From Flavobacterium sp. (GTDB lineage: Bacteria > Bacteroidota > Bacteroidia > Flavobacteriales > Flavobacteriaceae), in NCBI GenBank assembly GCA_016718345.1, contig JADKDN010000006.1:1-64000 (forward strand): a DNA stretch of 64,000 nt, read 5' to 3'. Shown here one piece after another: positions 18,212-28,210 of the stretch (its first letter is position 1; every line of letters starts with the position of its first letter). The position numbers and the translations under genes are program-made. The notes under the pieces are model-generated. The model was not told the origin of the DNA. It worked only from the letters and a program-made list of their open reading frames with translations, and ran no database searches.

Positions 18212-21015
18212 AAAAACTAATTTTCATAGTATTATTTTTGAACTTTACAGCTTACGCTCAACACCATTCCAAGATGTCTGTTGCGATAAATGTTCAGGAT
18301 AAAACCGTTTCAGTATTTCAAGAACTAACTTACAATAATCAATCAACAGATACTTTATCATCAATACTTTTAAACGATTGGAATAATGCCTATTCCTCCG
18401 AGAATTCTCTTTTAGCAAAAAGATTCTCAGATGAGTTTAGCCGTAGTTTTTATCTAGCAAATAATAAGGCTAAGGGATTTACAAAAAATATCTCTGTTTT
18501 TGACGAAAATAAATCATTCCTGATTTGGAATAGAGATGAAGCTGTAGACTTGATTGAATTGAAACTCAACGATAAATTAGCACCCAATCAAAAAATAAAA
18601 TTATACCTCACCTACACTATCAAGGTTCCGAGTGATGAATTTACCAAATATGGTTTTGGGAATTATGGTAACATAAATTTAAAAAATTGTTTTCTTACAC
18701 CCGCTCGATATGAAAATCATTCTTTTGTAAAATACAGCAATGCGAATCTTGACGATATTGCGAATGGGATTTCTGACTATGATATTGAGATTAAAATTCC
18801 TCTTAATTTTGAATTGACTTCAGATTTAAATGAAATTGAGAAAACAAGAACAAAAGAAAATAGTATATACCATTTTTCAGGAAAAAACAGATTAGATTTC
18901 AGTTTGTTTCTCGAACCCGTTTCAAGTTTTTATAGTTTTAAAAATAACTCTGTCGAAGTTATAACTAATTTAAGAGAAAGCAAGCTAGACAATATTCACA
19001 GAGCTATCGTTATTGATAGAATAGTAAATTTTGTAAACTCAGAATTAGGGGACTATCCTCATAAAAAAATTACTGTTTCACAAGTAGATTATGAAAGAAA
19101 CCCATTTTATGGATTGAATCAACTGCCATCGTTTATAAGTCCGTTTCCTGATGAGTTTTTGTATGAGCTTAAATTTTTAAAAACCTATCTCAATAACTAT
19201 CTAAGAAATACCCTAAATATAGATGTTCGTAAAGACAATTGGATTTTTGATGGATTTCAGGTTTACATTATGATGCAGTATATTGAAAAAAATCATCCGG
19301 AAGCCAAGATGATGGGAAATCTGTCTAGGATGAAAGTACTGAAAAGTTACAATCTTATTAATCTAGATTTTAACGAGCAATACAGCTACTATTATATGCT
19401 CATGGCGAGAAAAAACTTGGATCAACCATTAGGTGAATCTAAAGAAAATTTAATACGATTTAATGAAAAAATTGCTTCAAAATATCGAGCGGGATTGAGT
19501 TTTAAATATTTGGATAATTATTTAGAAAAAGATATTGTTCCTGCTACTATCAAACAATTCTATGATATTAATAAGCAGAAGCAAGCATCAAGGGCACTAT
19601 TTGAAGAAGTACTCAAAAAAAATGCTGGCAAAAATATAGATTGGTTTTTCAAGACCATAATTGATTCAAGAGCTATTATTGATTATAAATTCAGTGATTT
19701 TTCTAAAACAAAAGATAGTGTTTCCTTTACCATAAAAAACAAAACAGGAACAACCGTACCCATACCTGTATATGGAGTAAAGAAAAATGAAATTATTTTT
19801 AAAAAATGGTATGACGGTATTGAAAATGATAGCACCTTCACTCTAGAGCGAAAAAATGCTGATAAAATAGTTCTTAATTATAAAAATGAAGTTCCAGAAT
19901 ACAATTTAAGAAATAACTGGAAATCACTAAAAGGCTTCTCTCCTACTAACAGACCTATAAAATTTGCATTCATGAAGGATTTAGAAGATCCCTATTACAA
20001 TCAAATTTTATATGTTCCCATGCTGGCCTACAATCTTTATGATGGAATTAGTCCAGGAATTAGATTTCATAACAAAACTATTTTGGATAAACCGTTTACA
20101 TTCGATATCAACCCTTCCTACTCAACTAAAACAAATATGCTAATTGGTAATTTTTCTCTTGGTGTTAATCAAAATTATAGAGATAGCAGACTTTATAATA
20201 TACGCTATACTATGAATGGTTCTTATTTTCATTACGCTCAAGATGCGACCTATTTGAAACTAAATCCTGCTGTTATTATGAATATTAGAGAGCCCAATTT
20301 TAGAGACAATAGAAAGCAAGCTATCGTTTTTAGATACAACATAGTTGATAAAGAGCGTTCAAAAATAATTAATGATACGAATGAGAATTATTCTGTATTC
20401 AATGTCAAATATTTTAATACCAAAACTGAGGTCACTAACCATCTGAATTTTAATTCAGACATTCAATTTTCCAGTGGTTTTGGCAAATTGGCTGGCGAGG
20501 TTCAATACAGAAAACTCTTCAATAGCAATCGTCAAATTAATTTTCGATTGTATGTAGGAGCCTTCACCTACAATGATAATAAAACCAGTTCCTATAATTT
20601 TGGAGTATATAACCCTAACGATTACCTGTTTGAATATAACCTGTTTGGACGCTCAGAAACAACCGGATTGTTTAGCCAACAATTTATTCTTGCCGAAGGA
20701 GGATTTAAATCCAAAATAGTACCATCATCAATCAATCAGTGGATAACAACAACTAATGTGAGTTTTAATGTTTGGAATTGGATAGAAGTATACGGTGATT
20801 TAGGATTTGTAAAAAACAGAGCTACTCAGCCCGAGTTTATTTATGATAGTGGTATTCGTCTCAATCTAGTAACCGATTATTTTGAACTTTATTTTCCAGT
20901 CTACTCCAATTTGGGTTGGGAAATATCCCAAAATAATTATTCGGAAAAAATCCGATTTGTCATCACGTTGAGTCCAAAAACACTGATGAATCTTTTTACT
21001 CGGAAGTGGTTTTAA
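18208..21015 (+). CDS. Exported M1-peptidase-like protein lacking the zinc motif
   Basis: A 935-residue protein with a signal peptide (MKKLIFIVLFLNFTAYAQ). The start is TTG at 18208, overlapping the previous stop by 4 bp. Residues 20-250 look like the M1 N-terminal beta domain. A WIFDGFQVYIMMQYIE segment aligns with the WLNEGFA(x)Y helix of M1 aminopeptidases. No HExxH is present anywhere, and DEFLYELKFLKTYL stands where it should be. The last 350 residues are rich in alternating Tyr, Phe and Asn strands, as in an outer-membrane barrel, and end in KWF. An inactive peptidase scaffold fused to a barrel or beta domain, coupled to a surface acylation operon, is unusual. Function is not known to me. 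Confidence 0.6.
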   Translation: MKKLIFIVLFLNFTAYAQHHSKMSVAINVQDKTVSVFQELTYNNQSTDTLSSILLNDWNNAYSSENSLLAKRFSDEFSRSFYLANNKAKGFTKNISVFDENKSFLIWNRDEAVDLIELKLNDKLAPNQKIKLYLTYTIKVPSDEFTKYGFGNYGNINLKNCFLTPARYENHSFVKYSNANLDDIANGISDYDIEIKIPLNFELTSDLNEIEKTRTKENSIYHFSGKNRLDFSLFLEPVSSFYSFKNNSVEVITNLRESKLDNIHRAIVIDRIVNFVNSELGDYPHKKITVSQVDYERNPFYGLNQLPSFISPFPDEFLYELKFLKTYLNNYLRNTLNIDVRKDNWIFDGFQVYIMMQYIEKNHPEAKMMGNLSRMKVLKSYNLINLDFNEQYSYYYMLMARKNLDQPLGESKENLIRFNEKIASKYRAGLSFKYLDNYLEKDIVPATIKQFYDINKQKQASRALFEEVLKKNAGKNIDWFFKTIIDSRAIIDYKFSDFSKTKDSVSFTIKNKTGTTVPIPVYGVKKNEIIFKKWYDGIENDSTFTLERKNADKIVLNYKNEVPEYNLRNNWKSLKGFSPTNRPIKFAFMKDLEDPYYNQILYVPMLAYNLYDGISPGIRFHNKTILDKPFTFDINPSYSTKTNMLIGNFSLGVNQNYRDSRLYNIRYTMNGSYFHYAQDATYLKLNPAVIMNIREPNFRDNRKQAIVFRYNIVDKERSKIINDTNENYSVFNVKYFNTKTEVTNHLNFNSDIQFSSGFGKLAGEVQYRKLFNSNRQINFRLYVGAFTYNDNKTSSYNFGVYNPNDYLFEYNLFGRSETTGLFSQQFILAEGGFKSKIVPSSINQWITTTNVSFNVWNWIEVYGDLGFVKNRATQPEFIYDSGIRLNLVTDYFELYFPVYSNLGWEISQNNYSEKIRFVITLSPKTLMNLFTRKWF

Positions 21016-21199
21016 GATTAAACTATTAAGCCAATTGTTATATTTTTTTAAAATAAATGCCTCATTGTTAAATAGTATTCAAACAATTAGCTGATTACTA
21101 CTAATTAAGTGCTAATTCTTTAAATAGATATTTCACATCGCATTATGAATATCATTAGTTTTTAATTAAATTAGTTGCATTAAGCTATACTTTCAATTT

Positions 21200-23602
21200 A
21201 TGATACAAGCAGAGACTAATGCGGCATTGACTTTTGAAGACTTCAAGAATGAGGTGCTAAATGATTACAAAATCGCCGTTACTAGTAGAGAATGTAGCCT
21301 TTTAGGAAGAAAAGAAGTTCTGACCGGAAAAGCAAAATTTGGAATTTTTGGTGATGGAAAAGAAGTCCCACAGCTAGCTATGGCCAAAGCCTTTAAAATA
21401 GGAGATTTTCGCTCAGGTTATTATAGAGATCAAACCTTCATGATGGCTATTGGAGAATTGACTGTACAAGAATTTTTTGCAGGTTTATATGGACATGTTG
21501 ATATTAATTTCGACCCAATGTCTGCTGGTAGACAGATGGGAGGTCATTTTCAAACACATAGTTTAAACGAAGATGGAACTTGGAAAAATTTAACTATTCA
21601 AAAAAATTCCAGTTCAGATATTTCTCCAACAGCGGCACAAATACCTCGACTGCTAGGTTTGGCTCAGGCATCCAAAATTTATAAAAATGTCGACGGTATA
21701 GACGCAACCAATTTTTCTAATAATGGTAATGAAGTAGCTTGGGGAACTATAGGTAATGCAAGTACCTCCGAAGGATTATTTTTTGAATCTATGAATGCCG
21801 CTGGAGTATTACAAATTCCCATTGTTTTAAGTGTTTGGGATGACGAATATGGAATTTCAGTTCATGCGAAATACCAAACGACCAAAGAAAGTATATCTGA
21901 AATTCTAAGTGGTTTTCAGCGCAATGAAGAACAAGAAGGTTTCGAAATCATAAAAGTAAAGGGTTGGGATTATGCCGATTTAGTTGCTACCTATGAAAGA
22001 GCTGGACAAATCGCTCGCGAGGAACATGTCCCTGTACTAATTCATGTTATCGAACTAACGCAACCACAAGGCCACTCTACCTCTGGCTCACATGAACGGT
22101 ACAAAAACGAGGAACGGTTAGATTGGGAACGCAATTTTGACTGTATCAAACAAATGAAATTGTGGATGATTACCTACAACATAGGCACTGAGGAAGAATT
22201 AAATGAAATTGAAAAAAACGCAAAGAAAGAAGTTTTAGAAGCAAAAAAAGCGGCTTGGGAAGCTTACTTAAATCCCATTAAAGCTGAAAAAACAGAATTA
22301 GTTACCCTAATTCAAAATACAGCCGATAGAAGTATTAATAAAGTATTTATACAGAAATACACTTCTGATTTAGAATCCAACAAAGAGCCTTTGAGAAAAG
22401 ATCTTTTAATAATAGCTCGTAAAGTTTTACGAATGATTATTAATGAAGATAGTAAAGTGGAACTTTCGAAGTGGATACAAGATTATATTAAAAAAATCCA
22501 ACCGAAATATAGCTCACATCTGTACTCTGAATCAAATTCTTCGGTTTTATCCATAAAAGAGGTAGCACCTACTTATGATGAAACCAAGGAAGAGGTTGAC
22601 GCTCGAGTGATATTGAGAGATAATTTTGATGTGATTTTTACAAAATATCCACAAACTTTAATTTTTGGCGAAGATGCAGGTAACATTGGTGATGTAAACC
22701 AAGGATTAGAAGGAATGCAAAAAAAATATGGAAACTTTCGAGTGACTGATGTTGGCATTCGAGAAGCATCTATAATTGGTCAAGGAATTGGAATGGCTAT
22801 GAGAGGGTTACGACCCATAGCCGAGATCCAATATTTGGATTATTTACTTTACGCCATCCAAATTTTGAGTGACGATTTGGCTACATTACAATACCGTTCT
22901 CACGGAAAACAAAAAGCGCCATTAATAATTCGTACACGAGGCCACCGCTTAGAAGGCATTTGGCATTCAGGCTCTCCAATGGGTATGATTATTAACGCTA
23001 TAAGAGGAATTCATGTTTTGGTTCCACGAAATATGACCAAAGCAGCAGGATTTTACAATACCTTGTTAGAAGCCGATGAACCTGCACTAGTGGTTGAATG
23101 TCTAAATGGATATAGATTCAAAGAAAAATTACCTACTAACTTGGGCGAATTCAAAACTCCAATTGGTGTGGTAGAAACCATAAAAGAAGGAGAATCGATA
23201 ACTCTGGTTTCGTATGGCTCAACACTGCGTTTGGTTGAACAAGCAGCAAAAGAACTGCTGGAAATTGGAATTGATTGCGAAATCATAGATGTGCAATCTC
23301 TATTGCCTTTTGATATTCATCATGACATTGTTAAGAGTATCATGAAAACGAATCGCTTATTAGTAATTGATGAGGATGTACCTGGAGGTGCTACTGCTTA
23401 TATCATGCAACATATTTTAGAAAATCAAAATGCATACGATTATTTAGATAGCAAACCTCAAACTCTTACGGCGCAACCACATAGACCTGCATACGGCACG
23501 GATGGTGATTATTTTTCTAAGCCTTCAGTCGAGGATATTTATGAAAAAGTCTATGCTATGATGAGTGAGGTGAATCCAAAAAAATACCCAAGTTTGTATT
23601 GA
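21200..23602 (+). CDS. 2-oxoacid dehydrogenase E1 component, alpha-beta fusion
   Basis: An 800-residue thiamine-diphosphate enzyme with the E1 alpha domain (residues about 1-340) fused to E1 beta (about 460-800). This is the form Bacteroidota use for branched-chain or related 2-oxoacid decarboxylation feeding lipoyl E2. The alpha part shows GGHFQTHS and the ThDP-binding stretch GNASTSEGLFFESMNAAG, in which the usual GDG is GNA. The beta part shows ILFGEDAGNIGDVNQGLEG-like and GIREASIIGQGIGMAMRGLR sequences and the C-terminal APHRPAYGT-type motif (QPHRPAYGTDG). No E2 or E3 gene is nearby. Substrate remains inferred. Confidence 0.85.
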   Translation: MIQAETNAALTFEDFKNEVLNDYKIAVTSRECSLLGRKEVLTGKAKFGIFGDGKEVPQLAMAKAFKIGDFRSGYYRDQTFMMAIGELTVQEFFAGLYGHVDINFDPMSAGRQMGGHFQTHSLNEDGTWKNLTIQKNSSSDISPTAAQIPRLLGLAQASKIYKNVDGIDATNFSNNGNEVAWGTIGNASTSEGLFFESMNAAGVLQIPIVLSVWDDEYGISVHAKYQTTKESISEILSGFQRNEEQEGFEIIKVKGWDYADLVATYERAGQIAREEHVPVLIHVIELTQPQGHSTSGSHERYKNEERLDWERNFDCIKQMKLWMITYNIGTEEELNEIEKNAKKEVLEAKKAAWEAYLNPIKAEKTELVTLIQNTADRSINKVFIQKYTSDLESNKEPLRKDLLIIARKVLRMIINEDSKVELSKWIQDYIKKIQPKYSSHLYSESNSSVLSIKEVAPTYDETKEEVDARVILRDNFDVIFTKYPQTLIFGEDAGNIGDVNQGLEGMQKKYGNFRVTDVGIREASIIGQGIGMAMRGLRPIAEIQYLDYLLYAIQILSDDLATLQYRSHGKQKAPLIIRTRGHRLEGIWHSGSPMGMIINAIRGIHVLVPRNMTKAAGFYNTLLEADEPALVVECLNGYRFKEKLPTNLGEFKTPIGVVETIKEGESITLVSYGSTLRLVEQAAKELLEIGIDCEIIDVQSLLPFDIHHDIVKSIMKTNRLLVIDEDVPGGATAYIMQHILENQNAYDYLDSKPQTLTAQPHRPAYGTDGDYFSKPSVEDIYEKVYAMMSEVNPKKYPSLY

Positions 23603-23623
23603 AATAGAAACTCGAAATATCAG

Positions 23624-23656
23624 AAAATCCCAATTATATGATTGGGATTTTTATTT
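23624..23656 (+). terminator. Rho-independent terminator after the E1 gene
   Basis: An 11-bp perfect stem, AAAATCCCAAT at 23624-23634 and ATTGGGATTTT at 23641-23651, with a 6-base loop and trailing T-rich sequence. It argues that the next gene starts at 23708 and not at 23642. Confidence 0.75.
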
Positions 23657-23707
23657 TTAAGCATAAAATCATACAACGAAAACTGTGCACAACTAATCCG
23701 TTCAGAT

Positions 23708-24181
23708 ATGAATAAGAATCAACAACTAATTGAAAACTTTTACACTGCTTTTTCAAATCAGGATGGACAAAAAATGGCAGATTGCTATCATCAGCAAGTA
23801 CAATTTAAAGACCCTGTATTTGGAATTTTAGAAAGAACATCAGCAATAGCTATGTGGAATATGTTACTTGATCGTAGCAAAGGAAATTTAAAAATTGAAT
23901 ACTACAATCTTAGTGCAACTGATGATAAAGGAACTGTAACTTGGGTTGCAACTTACAATTTCATTAAAACCCAACGAAAAGTTGTCAATGTAATTCAAGC
24001 TTCATTTGAATTTAAAGACGGTTTAATCTATAGACATACCGACACTTTTAACTTATGGAAATGGAGCAGACAAGCCTTTGGAATAAAAGGATTACTGTTG
24101 GGCTGGACTTCCTTTATGCAGGATAAAATTCGAAAACAAGCTAAAATGGCGCTAGAGGTTTATGAATCCAGCAAGAAATGA
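23708..24181 (+). CDS. NTF2-like/SnoaL-type protein
   Basis: A 157-residue protein of the nuclear transport factor 2-like superfamily, a cone-shaped alpha+beta barrel used by many small enzymes and binding proteins. It begins with an amphipathic helix (LIENFYTAFSNQDGQKMADCY), then a HQQVQFKDPVFG strand. It ends with the HTDTFNLWKWSRQAFG segment typical of flavobacterial members. The ATG at 23708 is chosen over 23642, which lies in the terminator stem. No specific function can be given. It converges on menC, with stops adjacent. Confidence 0.7.
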   Translation: MNKNQQLIENFYTAFSNQDGQKMADCYHQQVQFKDPVFGILERTSAIAMWNMLLDRSKGNLKIEYYNLSATDDKGTVTWVATYNFIKTQRKVVNVIQASFEFKDGLIYRHTDTFNLWKWSRQAFGIKGLLLGWTSFMQDKIRKQAKMALEVYESSKK

Positions 24182-25225
24182 TTATACTATTTCAAGATTA
24201 AAATCCCAGTTCCTATCGCTTTTATACCATAATTGACCTTCAGAAACATCCAAAGGACAATCAAAATTATTGGTATACAAAGCTCCGGTACCCAAACCCT
24301 GAGGCATGATATTCTTTTGAAGAAATGTCCATTGTGCAATTGCATTTAGTCCTACATTACTTTCCAATGCTGATGTAATCCACCAACCTATTTCATGCTT
24401 ATTAGCCAAATCAATCCATTCTTGAGTGCCACGAAAACCACCAACAAAACTTGGTTTAAAAATGAGGTATTGGGGTTTGATTTTTTCCAAAAGCAACTCT
24501 TTCTCACGAATAGAAAACACCCCTATTAATTCTTCGTCTAAGGCAATGGGTATGGGTGTAGTTTTGCACAGCTCTGCCATACTGTCAGTGTTGTTTTTTT
24601 GAATGGGTTGTTCAATACTATGTATTTCAAATTCACATAATTGACTTATTTTATATAAAGCTTCATTTGTACTGAAAGCACCGTTTGCATCGACTCATAT
24701 TTCTACTTTTTCTGCAGAAAAATGTTGACGAATATACCGTAGTAATTGAAGCTCTTTTTTAAAATTGATAGCACCAACTTTGAGTGTTATGCTGTGACAA
24801 CCATCGGCCAGTTTTACTTTGATTTGCTCCATCATAAAAGCCTCATTTCCCATCCAAACCAAACCGTTTATCACGATAGATTTTTTGCCCGTTGTGAAAT
24901 CTGAAGGAAACAATTCGAATGGATTTTTACTCGCCATAGATTGAAATGCCATTTCTACACCAAATTGAATAGAAGGAAATTCAATTAAATGTTCCCAAAG
25001 CAATTCTCTTCCTAAATGAATATTTGCACATGTCCATCGTAATTTTTCTTCATAATCTGGTCTGTCGTCAATGCTCAGTCCTCTCAGAAGTCCACACTCA
25101 CCTACTCCTTTTTTATTATCTTCTTCTAGTACTATAAACCAAGTTTCCTTTTCGGTCATGACCCCTCGTGACGTTCCAGATGGTATTTTGAAATTTAAAA
25201 TGTATTTGTGATAGGTTGCTTTCAA
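24182..25225 (-). CDS. menC: o-Succinylbenzoate synthase with an in-frame stop
   Basis: Enolase-superfamily enzyme that dehydrates SHCHC to o-succinylbenzoate in menaquinone synthesis. The frame is open across 348 codons except for one TGA at 24695-24697, within EKVEI-stop-VDANGAF. Family members have Arg there (IRVDANGAF), so CGA or AGA to TGA is a one-base substitution, not an indel. The catalytic Lys is in SITLKVGA, the metal ligands are the Asp of VDANG and the Glu of IEQP, and the later KPSFVGGF is present. Either a sequence error or a true nonsense mutation. With menA, menB and menD nearby, a functional gene is likelier. Confidence 0.82.
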
Positions 25226-25236
25226 AGAAATATAAT

Positions 25237-26436
25237 TTATCTGTTGATTATCTTCAAAATTCTATCGAAATCATCGCTTTTGATTCCTGCTTTTTGAAAG
25301 GCTTGAAAATCTAGTTTTATTTTCTCCACCCAGTTTATACTATCGGTAACATTTTGTGATTGGTATTTTTTGTAAATGGACTTTGCCTTGCTGTAATTAT
25401 CATTAAGTAAATAAGCATGAGCCAAATTTAATTTTATCAATAACTCGGTATCGTCAAGTTTTTCACCTTCCTTCAAATATTTAGTTGCTTTTCCGTATTG
25501 TTTAGTCAAAAGATAACTGTTTCCTATGGTGTTAAAGTCTAAAGCAGTCGCCTGACCAGCATTAATCAATGCCAAAGATTTTTCAATTACAAGACCGTAT
25601 TGTTCTTGTTGAAATAAAGTAGCTATTTGATTGCGTAAAGATTCGGAAACACTACTCAAATTACCCGTTTCTTTGTAGCATAATGCTCCAAAATCTTTAA
25701 TGATTTTTGTTTTCTCAATTGCTAATAAGCTTTGGTATTCTTGAAAACGATATTCTTTCTGAATTTTTTCTAAAATACAAACACAGTAATCATCAGAATT
25801 CGGAATCTTTTTAGCTAAATCTGTAGTTTTACAAAGATTCAAGATAGACTTTCTGTTGTCTACAGTCCAACCTCTACTTAACTTCGTATCAACCCAAGGC
25901 ACAACTTCCAAAATAATCTTTTGATTCATAATCCAATTTTTATTCTCGAAACCAAACCACAATTTATTTGATTTTAAACAAACTGATGAGTTTGCAGAAA
26001 GCCTTTTAGCATCTTTATTTATAGGAGTGTTTTGAGTATAACACGACTTATCGGTTAGTCCATTTTCTTTATATGTTGTAGCAAGTGATTCGCTTGAAAA
26101 AACAGCATATTTGCATTTGTCTTCTCCAGAAATTTTGGATAACAACAAAACAGCACCTGCTGAACCTTGACTAATTCCTGTTGGATCTGGAATGGCTTTC
26201 AGTACAGAAACTAGACTATTCGCCATTTGTTGATTCTCGTCAAGAAGTGTGATTCTAAAAACCACCTCGGTTGTTCCTGTTGGCAATTCTTCCGAAGCTA
26301 TAATTATCCTATTTCTTGCCTTAACAACTTCTTGTCTTATCGTTGAACGTTCTTTGTCCCAATATCCACTTTGTTGTCCAAATGAAACGATCGAAATAAA
26401 AAATAATATGATTAAAGTAAAATGTTTATTTACCAT
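25237..26436 (-). CDS. Exported TPR-containing protein of unknown function
   Basis: About 399 residues from the ATG at 26436 (MVNKHFTLIILFFISIVSFGQ, a signal peptide). The upstream ATG at 26457 would overlap the preceding gene and precede the signal peptide. The middle region (about 30-200) is beta-rich and Cys-containing, with no family I recognise. The C-terminal third carries tetratricopeptide-like helices (ALDFNTIGNSYLLTKQYGKA and LLIKLNLAHAYLLNDNYSKA). It lies in the men operon between the MBL hydrolase and menC, probably a passenger gene. Confidence 0.65.
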   Translation of the reverse strand: MVNKHFTLIILFFISIVSFGQQSGYWDKERSTIRQEVVKARNRIIIASEELPTGTTEVVFRITLLDENQQMANSLVSVLKAIPDPTGISQGSAGAVLLLSKISGEDKCKYAVFSSESLATTYKENGLTDKSCYTQNTPINKDAKRLSANSSVCLKSNKLWFGFENKNWIMNQKIILEVVPWVDTKLSRGWTVDNRKSILNLCKTTDLAKKIPNSDDYCVCILEKIQKEYRFQEYQSLLAIEKTKIIKDFGALCYKETGNLSSVSESLRNQIATLFQQEQYGLVIEKSLALINAGQATALDFNTIGNSYLLTKQYGKATKYLKEGEKLDDTELLIKLNLAHAYLLNDNYSKAKSIYKKYQSQNVTDSINWVEKIKLDFQAFQKAGIKSDDFDRILKIINR

Positions 26437-26446
26437 AAATAAAATA

Positions 26447-27127
26447 TTATAATTCAATACTTTGACCTATTTCCAAAATCATTAAATCTTTTCCTTTATC
26501 AAAAAACTTCCGAATGGCTTCTTCATGGTTAATTTCGATAAAACCAAAAGTATCATAATGGCATCCCAAGACTTTATCACACTCAATAAAATCTGAAGCT
26601 AGAATGGCGTCTTCAACATCCATAGTGAAATTGTCGCCTATAGGCAGAGTAGCTAAATCCAGTTTGGTTCGCAACGGAATCAATTTCATATCCATAGTAA
26701 GCGCTGTATCTCCTGCAATGTAAATGTTCTTGTGTTCGCCTTCTATGACAAAACCACCCGGATTTCCTCCATTGCTTCCATCTGCAAAAGAGCTGGAATG
26801 CACCGCAGGTACGTATTTTACTTTGCCAAAATCAAACTTCCAGCTTCCACCATGATTCATACGATGGTTTTTAAAACCTTTGTTTTCGTAATATACTCCT
26901 ATTTCCCAATTGGAAACGATAATGGCTTCTGGATTGTTTTGCAAAATATATTCCACATCCAAAGTATGATCTTGATGGGCGTGCGTTAGAAAAATATAAT
27001 CGGGTTTTAATTCGTTTACATTGATATTGCTTGCCTTGGTGTTAGCCGTAATAAATGGATCTACGAGAATTGTTTTTCCGCTTACTTTTATTTCAAAAGT
27101 GGAATGTCCATAATACGTAATTTTCAT
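26447..27127 (-). CDS. Metallo-beta-lactamase-fold hydrolase (UPF0173 type)
   Basis: A 226-residue MBL-fold protein starting MKITYYGHSTFEI. The zinc-binding HAHQDHTLD motif is near residue 49, with further ligands in PAVHSS, AGDT and CHYDTF. It matches the UPF0173 metal-dependent hydrolases, whose substrate is not established. In Flavobacteria this gene commonly sits beside menA, as here (10 bp away). A role in men or quinone metabolism is possible, but only from position. Confidence 0.8.
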   Translation of the reverse strand: MKITYYGHSTFEIKVSGKTILVDPFITANTKASNINVNELKPDYIFLTHAHQDHTLDVEYILQNNPEAIIVSNWEIGVYYENKGFKNHRMNHGGSWKFDFGKVKYVPAVHSSSFADGSNGGNPGGFVIEGEHKNIYIAGDTALTMDMKLIPLRTKLDLATLPIGDNFTMDVEDAILASDFIECDKVLGCHYDTFGFIEINHEEAIRKFFDKGKDLMILEIGQSIEL

Positions 27128-27136
27128 AACTTCAAT

Positions 27137-28088
27137 TTAAGAATTATTAACTAATACATCAGAGATAAAGAAAATCATACACAAAGCTAATAAGACCGAT
27201 AAGGCAAAAGTACTTAAGGCTACTTTTTTCAATTCAGGGTCTAAGGCTTTTGGATTGTCATTTTTATAGACTGTAACTAAATGTTTAATCAAAGGAATAT
27301 AGGCAACAACAAATAGGTATTGATCGAAATGAAAGTCATCAATGATTGCGAAAATAAGTACTAGTATCATTGCCGTAATAATTAAAGAATAATGGTATTT
27401 CTTCGCTTTAGCACCTCCAATTTTTACAACTATTGTATTCTTGTTCACTTTTCTATCCGATTCCTCATCTCGCATGTTGTTTAAATTGAGCACCGCCACA
27501 CTCAATAATCCTATGGCTATGGCTGGTAAAAAGAGATCAAAATCCAATTGTTTGGAGTATAAAAAATTAACGCCTAAAGTACTCACCAAACCAAAAAAGA
27601 TAAAAACAAACACATCGCCATACCCACGATACCCATAAGCGGTATTCCCTACAGTATAACGAATGGCTGAGGCAATGGCTAGAATTCCGAGAATAAGGTA
27701 AAATAAAGAAAGCCCCAGATTGGTATATCTAAAAGCATAAAAAATCAATATTATAGCAGAACATAAAGTAAGAACAGAAGTGATAATAATAGCCCGTTTC
27801 ATCGCCTGTGGTGAAATTACACCACTCTGAATCGCGCGTTTTGGATCCAACTCTATCCTTGTTGTCGGTACCTTTAATTCCATCACCATAATCATTGGCA
27901 AAATTGGATAGCACCTGTAACCCTAGCGTTGTTAAAATGGCAAAACCAAAGATTTTCCAGTTAAAGACTTCCGTGGGAGTCAATATTGCATCGGTTGGAT
28001 GTGCCAAGGCATACATGCTACCAATAATAATTCCAGAAACAGACAAGGGTAATGTTCGTAATCTAGCGGCTTGAATCCAATGTTTCAT
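27137..28088 (-). CDS. menA: 1,4-Dihydroxy-2-naphthoate polyprenyltransferase (frame broken near 27838)
   Basis: UbiA-family membrane enzyme attaching the polyprenyl tail to DHNA in menaquinone synthesis. The first frame has MKHWIQAARLRTLPLSVSGI and the prenyl-diphosphate/Mg site SNFANDYGDGIKGTDNKDR. The second frame continues KRAIQSGVISPQAMKRAI and includes the second Asp-rich loop NLNNMRDEESDRKVNK. Removing one A from a four-A run near 27838 restores a single ORF of about 317 residues. Many hydrophobic helices follow. It is downstream of menB. Confidence 0.88.
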
Positions 28089-28150
28089 TGTGATAATTTA
28101 ATTTTTATTGTACTTGTTTTATATTTACTATGTCCAAAAACGAACCACTG

Positions 28151-28202
28151 CGTCTGTAAACTACGACTGTAAACTGCGACTGCAAACTTCGACTGTAAAC
28201 TG
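28151..28202. repeat. Four 13-bp tandem repeats
   Basis: Consensus CGACTGTAAACTG, copies at 28151-28163, 28164-28176, 28177-28189 and 28190-28202, with one to three differences each. They fill most of the gap between menB and menA. The motif is similar in flavour, not identical, to the 14-bp repeats beside the four-helix-bundle gene at 48177. There are no spacers, so this is not a CRISPR array. Confidence 0.8.
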
Positions 28203-28210
28203 ATTATTAC

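Noticed and set aside
18208..21015. Active M1 aminopeptidase
   Set aside because: No HExxH motif exists in the protein, although the downstream helix region is recognisable.
21200..23602. Transketolase or DXP synthase instead of E1
   Set aside because: Domain order and motifs (alpha then beta, QPHRPAYGT near the end) match 2-oxoacid dehydrogenase E1 fusions.
23642..23707. Upstream start of the NTF2-like gene
   Set aside because: Lies in the terminator stem of the preceding gene; the ATG at 23708 gives a normal N terminus.
28151..28202. Possible CRISPR-like repeat array
   Set aside because: Units of 13 bp are joined head to tail with no spacers, and no cas genes are present.
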